A DNA stretch of 19,514 nucleotides from Bacillota bacterium. Its GTDB lineage: Bacteria; Bacillota; Clostridia; Clostridiales; Clostridiaceae. Positions within the stretch are counted from its first letter, which is position 1. Each line of letters begins with the position of its first letter. The stretch is taken from the NCBI GenBank assembly GCA_023424785.1, contig JAFADP010000080.1, forward strand, positions 1 through 19,514, given 5' to 3'. Made by a program: the position numbers and the translations under genes. Under the pieces are notes generated by a model that saw only the letters and a list, made by a program, of their open reading frames with translations, made no database searches and was not told where the DNA came from. Shown here piece by piece: positions 13,605 through 19,514 of the stretch.

Positions 13605-14831
13605 ATGGGTATTAGTGTGAGAGATATAATGAAACTACCATCTTTAAGAGAAATAAAGCTTGTAGCTGGTGAAAAGGGATTAGATAAATTTATTGAATGG
13701 GTTTATGTAGCAGAGTGTTTTGAAAATCCTATAGAAAGTATACAGTGGTTAGATGGAAAAGAGCTTATTATTATTACTGGTAGAAATTTTAAAAATAATC
13801 CATACCTAATAGAAGAGATAATACAATCTATTAGTGATAATAAGGGAAGAGGGTTAATTGTAAATATAGGCAAGTACATAGAAAAGGTTCCAAAAGAAGC
13901 TATAGAGTTAGCAAATAAGTTAGAGGTACCTTTGTTTGAACTACCGTGGCATGTACAGCTTGTAAAAGTATCTCAAGAAGTGTGCAAAGCAATTATATTA
14001 TCATATGTGGAAGAAAATTCAGTAACACATTTTTTAAGCAATATTCTTTTTGGAGATGGAGGATTAGATAAAAATGTAGTAGAAAAGGCAGCATACTTTG
14101 GATATGATATTTCAGGAAATTGTTATGTATGTAATATAGCAATAGATAATTTTGGAGAATATTTAAAAGAGAATAACATAAATGATTCAGTAAAAAAAGT
14201 AGAATTAAAAACTAACTTTTATAAAATTATTCAAGATTTATTATATACTTATAACTTAAAGTTTCCTATTATACATAGAGATGATTCAATAATAATACTT
14301 TGTAAAGAAGATGAAGGTTATGATACAAAAATAAAAAATTTATTTAATAATATATCAAAGGTTATAAATAATCATATTCCAAATCTTACAGTTAGTATTG
14401 GTATAGGTAATATATATAGTGACTTAAAAATGGTGAAGAATTCATTAAAAGAAGCTCAATGGGCATTAAGTACAATAAAAATAAAGAACATGAAAAATAC
14501 TATATTAAGATATAAAGATATAGGTGTATATAGTTTGTTATTTAATATAAATAATAGAGATGTAATAGAATCATACTATAATTCTATTTTAGGTGGAGTA
14601 TTAGAATATGATAAAATTAATTCATCTGATTTAACATTTACTTTAGAAACATATTTAGATGAAAATTGTAATGTTACAACTACAGCAGAAAGATTATTTA
14701 TTCATAGAAATACATTAAAATATAGATTAAGAAAAATTGAAGAGCTTTTAAATTGCAATCTCCATAATTTTAAAGATTGTGCAGGACTTCAAATAGCCTT
14801 TGATTCTAAAAAGGTAATTTGTGAGTTATAA
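13605..14831 (+). CDS. PucR-family transcriptional regulator
   Basis: 408 aa. An N-terminal PucR sensory domain (about 5-130, starting SVRDIMKLPSLREIKLVAG, with ELIIITGRNF and VPLFELPWHV) is followed by a GGDEF-like central region (about 150-310). A C-terminal PucR/CdaR helix-turn-helix (~345-400: LETYLDENCNVTTTAERLFI, then HRNTLKYRLRKIEELL) completes it. Family members activate or repress purine, amino acid or sugar-acid catabolism genes. The start is ATG 13605 with GGGGGAA just upstream; an in-frame GTG at 13587 precedes that site. It lies 35 bases after the transporter pair with no terminator between, so it is probably co-transcribed with, and may control, the amidase/transporter genes. 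The effector is unknown. Confidence 0.92.
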   Translation: MGISVRDIMKLPSLREIKLVAGEKGLDKFIEWVYVAECFENPIESIQWLDGKELIIITGRNFKNNPYLIEEIIQSISDNKGRGLIVNIGKYIEKVPKEAIELANKLEVPLFELPWHVQLVKVSQEVCKAIILSYVEENSVTHFLSNILFGDGGLDKNVVEKAAYFGYDISGNCYVCNIAIDNFGEYLKENNINDSVKKVELKTNFYKIIQDLLYTYNLKFPIIHRDDSIIILCKEDEGYDTKIKNLFNNISKVINNHIPNLTVSIGIGNIYSDLKMVKNSLKEAQWALSTIKIKNMKNTILRYKDIGVYSLLFNINNRDVIESYYNSILGGVLEYDKINSSDLTFTLETYLDENCNVTTTAERLFIHRNTLKYRLRKIEELLNCNLHNFKDCAGLQIAFDSKKVICEL

Positions 14832-14924
14832 TTATTGTACAATGTGGACATATAACTTAGTTATAAAAGGACATAGTATATACAATATTATTAATATATA
14901 ATAAATTATATTAGGGAGTTAAAC

Positions 14925-14960
14925 AAAGGTGTTTACAAAGAAATTTGTAAACACCTTTTT
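14925..14960 (+). terminator. Terminator of the amidase-Chr-PucR unit
   Basis: A perfect 15-bp stem (14925-14939 with 14944-14958) closed by a GAAA tetraloop ends in five T (three in the stem). Of the 93 bases between the pucR stop and this hairpin I can say only that they are A/T-rich, with a small ATAACT-T-AGTTAT repeat. Confidence 0.93.
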
Positions 14961-14987
14961 GTATATCTAAAATAAAAAAATTATATT
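14959..14987 (+). promoter_or_regulatory. Probable promoter of the PII-pot operon
   Basis: TTGTAT (14959-14964), a 17-base spacer and TATATT (14982-14987) match SigA at 4 and 5 of 6 positions. The -35 overlaps the end of the preceding terminator. Transcription would start near 14994, just before AAAGGAG and the leader hairpin. Confidence 0.55.
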
Positions 14988-15004
14988 AAAAAATAGCAAA
15001 GGAG

Positions 15005-15039
15005 CTAATTCGTTAATGTGTATGAATTAGTATTTTTTT
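15005..15039 (+). terminator. Terminator-like hairpin in the leader of the PII-pot operon
   Basis: Bases 15005-15013 pair with 15022-15030 (9 bp, one G-T) around an 8-base loop. TATTTTTTT (15031-15039) follows immediately. It lies between the likely promoter and the PII gene, so it should stop part of the transcripts unless relieved, making it a candidate attenuator. No alternative antiterminator pairing was found by eye. Confidence 0.6.
15016..15030 (+). CDS. Possible four-codon leader reading frame (MCMN)
   Basis: AAAGGAG (14998-15004) is followed after 11 bases by ATG TGT ATG AAT TAG, entirely inside the leader hairpin. A ribosome here would disrupt the hairpin. Such a short frame can easily arise by chance, so this is a candidate only. 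Confidence 0.2.
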   Translation: MCMN

Positions 15040-15060
15040 GAAAAGTGGAGGGATTTATTA

Positions 15061-15402
15061 ATGAAAAAGCTAGAAATTATAGTAAGACCAGAAAATTTAG
15101 AGGACATAAAAACAATATTAGATAAAAATTCTTGTGGGGGTATGACATTATTAACTGCTATGGGATGTGGAAAACAAAAGGGAGAAAAAGGAGCTCTTCT
15201 TAAGGGGGTTAAAGTAAATATAAATCTTTTACCTAAGATACAAGTAAATGTAGTAATTGAAGATGAAGATTTAGAAAATTTTTTAAGAGAAATAAAAGAA
15301 ACCATATCAACAGGAAAAGCTGGAGATGGAAAGGTATTTGTTTATGATGTTTACGATGCCATGAGAATACGTACTGGAGAAAGAGGTACAAAAGCTATAT
15401 AA
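15061..15402 (+). CDS. PII-family signal protein linked to the polyamine transporter (PotN-like)
   Basis: 113 aa, the standard PII length. The C-terminal B-loop GKAGDGKVFV (85-94) and C-loop RIRTGERG (102-109) keep the ATP/ADP-binding residues. The T-loop (about 37-58) begins GCGKQKGEKGALLKGVKV: it keeps the Q of the QKG motif but lacks the tyrosine that is uridylylated in GlnB/GlnK, so control by uridylylation is not expected. It precedes potABCD by 30 bases with no terminator between and is clearly its first gene. A Firmicutes PII subfamily called PotN, encoded with potABCD and sensing adenylate state, has been described from lactobacilli; I assign this protein to it by context, not by a comparison. 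The likely role is binding to PotA to match polyamine uptake to energy or nitrogen state. GGAGGG lies 8 bases before the ATG. Confidence 0.88.
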   Translation: MKKLEIIVRPENLEDIKTILDKNSCGGMTLLTAMGCGKQKGEKGALLKGVKVNINLLPKIQVNVVIEDEDLENFLREIKETISTGKAGDGKVFVYDVYDAMRIRTGERGTKAI

Positions 15403-15432
15403 TTTGAACTTTAGAGACTGGAGGAATTAAAA

Positions 15433-16563
15433 ATGGATAAGGATAAGGTGATAGTAAAACTTGATAATGTAGAAAAATATTATGGAGAAAATCGTGTTGT
15501 AAAAGGGATATCGATGGATATTTACAAAGGTGAATTTTTAACAATGCTTGGACCCTCAGGATGTGGAAAAACAACTACTTTAAGAATGGTAGCAGGATTT
15601 GAAGAGCCTACATCTGGTGATATTATAATAGAAGGTGAAAAAGTACAAGATAAGGAGCCTTATGATAGAGAAGTAAATACAGTATTTCAAAGTTATGCAT
15701 TATTTCCTCATATGACAATAGAAGAAAACATTGGCTTTGGATTAAAAATGAAGAAAGTTTCTAAATCAGAGATAAAACAAAGAGTAAAAGAAATGTTAGA
15801 TTTAGTTCAATTATCAGGGTATGGAAGTAGAAAGCCAGATCAATTATCAGGAGGACAAAAGCAAAGAGTTGCAATTGCAAGAGCATTAATTAATAAGCCT
15901 AAGGTACTACTTTTAGATGAACCTTTAGGTGCATTAGACTTAAAGCTAAGAAAACAAATGCAATTTGAGTTAAAAAGGCTTCAAAGAAAACTTGGAATTA
16001 CATTTATATATGTAACTCATGACCAAGAAGAAGCTTTAACTATGAGTGATAGAATAGCAATAATGAATGGGGGAGTACTTGAACAGTTAGGAACTCCACA
16101 AGAAATTTATGAAACTCCAGCTTCAAAGTTTGTTGCAGACTTTATAGGAGAATCAAATATATTCTATGGAACTACAAAGAAAGAAAAGGGAAAGAAACTA
16201 CAAGTTGTTGTTGAAAGTGGAGAAATATTAGTAGAAGAAAATGCTGATGTAGTACATGATGAAATAATATATGTATCATTAAGACCAGAAAAAATATCCT
16301 TATCTAAAGTACCTGTTGATGGATTTACTATTTCTGCTGTTGTTAAAGAAAATATTTATGTTGGATCTGTTATTAAAACAATAGCACTTTTACCAAATGG
16401 AGAAGAGTTAAAGATAAATACATTAACAGGAGGAGAAATAATTCCTCCAGAAACTGTTGTATATCCTTATTGGAATCCTGAAGATGGAGTAATAATAAAG
16501 ACAAAGAGTGAACAAATATATGAAATTATTGATAACCCAGATATGAGTGGTGCAGCTAAATAA
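15433..16563 (+). CDS. potA: Spermidine/putrescine ABC transporter ATPase PotA
   Basis: 376 aa. It powers polyamine import together with PotB, PotC and PotD. The nucleotide-binding domain has Walker A GPSGCGKTT (40-48), the Q-loop Q86, signature LSGGQ (138-142), Walker B VLLLDEP (158-164) and H196 (THDQEE). A C-terminal regulatory TOBE region of about 130 residues follows (from ~240, with YVSLRPEKISL), as in PotA and other importers of this type. All catalytic residues are intact, unlike the ATPase at 5006. GGAGG lies at 15420-15424, 8 bases before the ATG. The gap to potB is 20 bases. Confidence 0.95.
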   Translation: MDKDKVIVKLDNVEKYYGENRVVKGISMDIYKGEFLTMLGPSGCGKTTTLRMVAGFEEPTSGDIIIEGEKVQDKEPYDREVNTVFQSYALFPHMTIEENIGFGLKMKKVSKSEIKQRVKEMLDLVQLSGYGSRKPDQLSGGQKQRVAIARALINKPKVLLLDEPLGALDLKLRKQMQFELKRLQRKLGITFIYVTHDQEEALTMSDRIAIMNGGVLEQLGTPQEIYETPASKFVADFIGESNIFYGTTKKEKGKKLQVVVESGEILVEENADVVHDEIIYVSLRPEKISLSKVPVDGFTISAVVKENIYVGSVIKTIALLPNGEELKINTLTGGEIIPPETVVYPYWNPEDGVIIKTKSEQIYEIIDNPDMSGAAK

Positions 16564-16583
16564 AAAAGCTAGGGGGGATAACA

Positions 16584-17447
16584 ATGAAGAAAAAGAATAA
16601 AAATTTATTACCTGTTACTACTATGGTAGGACCTATAAGTTTTTGGATGATGGCTTTTGTAGCAATACCGCTTATATATGTATTTGCAATAAGTTTTATG
16701 AATAAAGGAACTTATGGTGGTGTAGAATTTTCATTTACCCTAAGTAATTATAAAGAAGTATTAAATCCTTTGTATTTAAATGTATTTAAAGATTCTTTAT
16801 GGATGGCAGCCAAAACAACAGTATTATGTATACTAATAGGTTATCCATTTGCATATTATATAGTTCAAAAATCATCTATGAAGAAAACTATTTTATTTAT
16901 GATGATAATATTACCTTTCTTAACAAACTCATTAATTCGTACATACGCATGGATTATATTGTTAAGAACAGAAGGAATTATAAATACAATTCTTATGAAC
17001 TTACACATAATAAGTAGCCCATTAAAGCTTATATATAATGATTTAGGAGTCACTATAGGTATGGTATATACATTGCTACCATTTATGGTATTACCACTAT
17101 ATAGCTCAATAGAAAAGCTTGATAAATCATTATTAGAAGCAGCAAGTGACTTAGGAGCAAAGCCATATAAGGCATTTTTTCAAGTAACACTTCCACTTAC
17201 AATGCCAGGTATATTTGCAGGATCTTTATTAGTATTTATACCTACATTAGGATATTTCTTTATTCCAGATTTACTTGGTGGTAGCAAAACAATGCTTATT
17301 GGTAACTTAGTTAAAAATCAATTTCTTACAGCAAGAAATTGGCCATTTGGAGCTTCATTATCAATATTCTTAATATTACTTACATTAGTACTAGTTGGAA
17401 TTTACCAAAAGATTGGTGGAGACATGGATGAATTAGGAGGTTTTTAA
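16584..17447 (+). CDS. potB: Spermidine/putrescine ABC transporter permease PotB
   Basis: 287 aa with six predicted membrane helices. The cytoplasmic EAA loop reads LEAASDLGAKPYKAFFQVTL (then PLTMPGI) and contacts PotA. It pairs with PotC to form the channel. AGGGGGG precedes the ATG. The end of the gene contains the AGGAGG ribosome binding site for potC, whose start lies one base after this stop. Confidence 0.94.
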   Translation: MKKKNKNLLPVTTMVGPISFWMMAFVAIPLIYVFAISFMNKGTYGGVEFSFTLSNYKEVLNPLYLNVFKDSLWMAAKTTVLCILIGYPFAYYIVQKSSMKKTILFMMIILPFLTNSLIRTYAWIILLRTEGIINTILMNLHIISSPLKLIYNDLGVTIGMVYTLLPFMVLPLYSSIEKLDKSLLEAASDLGAKPYKAFFQVTLPLTMPGIFAGSLLVFIPTLGYFFIPDLLGGSKTMLIGNLVKNQFLTARNWPFGASLSIFLILLTLVLVGIYQKIGGDMDELGGF

Positions 17448-17448
17448 T

Positions 17449-18252
17449 ATGAAAAAAAGTACAAAAAGAAAAATAGGAAATAGATTTAAAAACCTATATA
17501 TAGGACTAGTTTACTTTTTTCTATATCTACCAATTATAGTTTTAATAGTATTTTCATTTAATGAATCTAAGATGAATATAACATTTACTGGATTTACTTT
17601 TAAATGGTATGGTTCATTATTTGAAAATAGAAGCTTACTAGAAGCTTTTGGTAATACTATTCTTATAGCTATTGTAAGCACATTAGCTTCAGCAATTATT
17701 GGAACACTTGCAGCTGTAGGAATGTCTAGATATAAATTTATAGGAAAGAATTTAATAGATAAATTATTATATATTCCAGTAGTAATACCTGAAATAGTGT
17801 TAGGTATAGCATTACTTTCAGTATTCTCATTAATAAAGTTAAACTTAGGATTACCAACAATAATATTATCTCATATTACTTTCTCTGTTCCATTTGTAAT
17901 TATAACAGTAAGATCTAGATTAAGTGGGTTTGATAAATCAGTAGAAGAAGCAGCAATGGATCTTGGGGCAAATAGATTTAAAACTTTTACTCAAGTTACT
18001 TTACCAATAATGGCACCTGGTGTTATATCAGGAACAATGCTAGCATTTACACTATCTCTTGATGATGTAATAATAAGTTATTTTACAGCAGGACCAGGAA
18101 GTAACACATTACCATTAAAAATATTCTCAATGATTAAGACTGGTGTAACTCCAGAAGTAAATGTATTATCAACATTAATAATATTAGCTACAATAATAGT
18201 TTTAGCAGTAGCTACTATTGTACAAATAAGAAATATAAAAGCTAATAGTTAG
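17449..18252 (+). CDS. potC: Spermidine/putrescine ABC transporter permease PotC
   Basis: 267 aa, six predicted membrane helices, with the EAA loop EEAAMDLGANRFKTFTQVTL (then PIMAPGV). The segment LSLDDVIISYFTAGPGSNTLP is typical of PotC. It forms the channel with PotB. It is read from a site inside the end of potB (AGGAGG at 17435-17440) and is followed by potD after 12 bases. Confidence 0.94.
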   Translation: MKKSTKRKIGNRFKNLYIGLVYFFLYLPIIVLIVFSFNESKMNITFTGFTFKWYGSLFENRSLLEAFGNTILIAIVSTLASAIIGTLAAVGMSRYKFIGKNLIDKLLYIPVVIPEIVLGIALLSVFSLIKLNLGLPTIILSHITFSVPFVIITVRSRLSGFDKSVEEAAMDLGANRFKTFTQVTLPIMAPGVISGTMLAFTLSLDDVIISYFTAGPGSNTLPLKIFSMIKTGVTPEVNVLSTLIILATIIVLAVATIVQIRNIKANS

Positions 18253-18264
18253 GGGGAAATATAT

Positions 18265-19320
18265 ATGAAGAAGTGTTCATTAAAAAAGATATTATCAGTA
18301 GTATTAGTAGGAGCCTTAGTATCAAGTAGTTTAATTGGTTGTGGCGAAAGTGATGCTGAAAATGGAGAACTTAATGTATATAACTGGACAGAATATATTC
18401 CTGAATCAGTAATTAATGATTTTGAAGATGAGTATGGAGTAAAAGTTAATTATAGTACGTATTCATCTAATGAGGAATGTTTGGCTAAGGTTCAATCATC
18501 AGCAGAAGGAACTTATGACGTTATAGTACCTACTGATTATATGATAACAATAATGAAAGAAAGAGGAATGTTAGAAGAATTAAATAAAGATAATATTCCA
18601 AACTTAAGTAATATAAATGAAATTTATTTAAATCAAGAATTTGATGAAGGAAATGTATATTCTGTACCATTTACAGCAGGAGCAGCAGTACTTGCAGTTA
18701 ATAGTGATACAGTAAGTAAGAAAATAACTTCATATAAAGATTTATTAGATAGTGAATTTAAAGATTCTTTAGTAGTATTAGATGATCAAAGAGCGGTTAT
18801 TGGAATGGCATTAAAAGCTTTAGGATATTCATTAAATGAAACTGATGATGCAAAGCTTGCAGAAGCAAAAGCATATCTTGAAAAACTTAAACCAAATATA
18901 AAATTATATGATAGTGATAGTCCAAAATCCTCATTAATTACTGGAGAAACTAAGGTAGGTCTTGTATGGAATGCAGAATGTTCATTAGCAATGGAAGAAA
19001 ATAATGCAATAGAAGTTGTTTATCCAGAAGAGGGAATGTATTTATTCTTAGATAACTTCGCTATTCCAAAGGGAGCAAAAAATAAGGAAAATGCAGAAAA
19101 GTTCATTAATTATATTTTAGAACCAGAAGTAAGTAAAAAAATAACTGAAGAATATCCATATAAAAATGTAAATTTAGCAGCTTATGACTCATTACCAGAT
19201 GATTATAAGAATAATCCAGCATCTAATATTCCAGATGAAGAAATGGCTAAAGGTGAATATGTTAAAGAAGTAGGAGAGGCTACTGCTAAGTTTGATAAGA
19301 TATGGTCTGAAATTAAATAA
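18265..19320 (+). CDS. potD: Spermidine/putrescine-binding lipoprotein PotD
   Basis: 351 aa. The signal sequence MKKCSLKKILSVVLVGALV continues to the lipobox LIGC, so the mature protein begins at C26 and is anchored to the outer face of the membrane. The mature part starts LNVYNWTEYIPESVINDFED, the usual opening of PotD/PotF solute-binding proteins, with YDVIVPTDYMI and VWNAECSLAMEE later in the chain. Aromatic and acidic residues such as W39, Y42 and the D/E-rich loops would hold the polyamine; whether spermidine or putrescine is preferred cannot be read. AGGGGGA lies before the ATG. It is the last gene of the operon. Confidence 0.94.
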   Translation: MKKCSLKKILSVVLVGALVSSSLIGCGESDAENGELNVYNWTEYIPESVINDFEDEYGVKVNYSTYSSNEECLAKVQSSAEGTYDVIVPTDYMITIMKERGMLEELNKDNIPNLSNINEIYLNQEFDEGNVYSVPFTAGAAVLAVNSDTVSKKITSYKDLLDSEFKDSLVVLDDQRAVIGMALKALGYSLNETDDAKLAEAKAYLEKLKPNIKLYDSDSPKSSLITGETKVGLVWNAECSLAMEENNAIEVVYPEEGMYLFLDNFAIPKGAKNKENAEKFINYILEPEVSKKITEEYPYKNVNLAAYDSLPDDYKNNPASNIPDEEMAKGEYVKEVGEATAKFDKIWSEIK

Positions 19321-19330
19321 GAAAAATATA

Positions 19331-19360
19331 AAAGGTGCTACAAAAATTTGTGGCACCTTT
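19331..19360 (+). terminator. Terminator between potD and a convergent gene
   Basis: A 14-bp stem with one T-G pair (19331-19344 with 19347-19360) has a 2-base loop. On the plus strand only three T end the stem and AAAAC follows. On the minus strand the hairpin is followed by TTTT-A/T-rich sequence, so it should work better for the gene entering from the right and probably serves both. Confidence 0.75.
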
Positions 19361-19366
19361 AAAACA

Positions 19367-19514
19367 TTATTTACTTTTTATTTTTACCCAAGCATCATAA
19401 TAAATATTTAATGTATCTTGATCTAATTTTCTAAATACTTCACATTTATCAAGAAGTTCTTCACTAGGATATGTTTCTTTAACTTCATCATCTAGCATTT
19501 CATAAGCCTTCCAG
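19367..19514 (-). CDS. 3' end of an unrecognised gene on the minus strand
   Basis: Reading the minus strand from the right edge gives an open frame of 48 residues that ends at a TAA (19367-19369): it begins WKAYEMLDDEVKETYPSEEL and closes NIYYDAWVKIKSK. Codon use and composition look like real coding sequence, and the terminator at 19331-19360 lies just after it. It is acidic and helical with no membrane segment. I do not recognise the family. The start lies outside the window. Confidence 0.6.
   Translation of the reverse strand, partial: WKAYEMLDDEVKETYPSEELLDKCEVFRKLDQDTLNIYYDAWVKIKSK

Noticed and set aside
14832..14924. A small ATAACT-T-AGTTAT repeat and several TATAAT-like words after pucR.
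   Set aside because: Such words are expected by chance in sequence this rich in A and T; no -35 pairs well with them and no gene follows before the terminator.
1..19514. Search for CRISPR arrays, tRNA or rRNA genes, transposases and phage genes.
   Set aside because: None was seen. No spaced direct repeats, cloverleaf, or mobile-element protein motifs are present, and composition is even along the window.

Overview
The window is low-GC, gene-dense DNA with strong AGGAGG-type ribosome binding sites, short intergenic gaps and many intrinsic terminators. Codon use is strongly A/T biased. Together with the gene families present, this points to a chromosomal segment of a cluster I Clostridium or close relative. 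That assignment is inference from style and gene content. I see no rRNA, tRNA, CRISPR array, insertion sequence or prophage gene.

Layout from left to right. (1) At 1-1330 lie the 3' part of a zinc-ribbon/membrane protein gene and an overlapping TPM-domain membrane protein gene. (2) At 1430-4545 is a complete preQ1 operon, queD-queE-folE-queC-queF. It is preceded by a class I preQ1 riboswitch whose 3' tail can pair with the left arm of a downstream intrinsic terminator, so an on/off switch can be read from the sequence. It ends in a strong terminator. (3) At 4568-6565 is a YtrA-type GntR regulator followed by an ABC ATPase and a 6-TM permease. They share a promoter that carries a palindromic operator, and the unit ends in a terminator that also faces (4) a convergent minus-strand gene (6577-6996) for a small membrane protein with a C-terminal zinc ribbon. 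(5) A TPR-like orphan protein gene, an O-acetylhomoserine sulfhydrylase gene (metY) and a PHP-family histidinol-phosphatase gene follow as single-gene units, each with its own promoter or terminator.

(6) At 10477-14831 is a tightly packed unit: nitrilase-superfamily amidase, AI-2E family transporter, a split chromate-transporter pair (two half-size proteins) and a PucR-type regulator, ending in a 15-bp hairpin with a GAAA loop. (7) At 14959-19360 is a polyamine uptake operon, PII-like protein-potA-potB-potC-potD. Its first gene encodes a PII protein that lacks the uridylylation tyrosine, and its leader holds a terminator-like hairpin that overlaps a possible four-codon reading frame. (8) The 3' end of an unrecognised minus-strand gene enters from the right edge.

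Functionally, region 2 makes preQ1 from GTP for tRNA queuosine, and is probably shut off by preQ1 itself. Region 7 imports spermidine/putrescine, with a PII protein probably sensing adenylate or energy state at the transporter. Regions 3 and 6 are transport units, each carrying its own candidate regulator. The best leads for something less described are the PII/pot leader, the mixed amidase-AI-2E-Chr-PucR operon, and the inverted repeat that encloses the minus-strand promoter near 7030.
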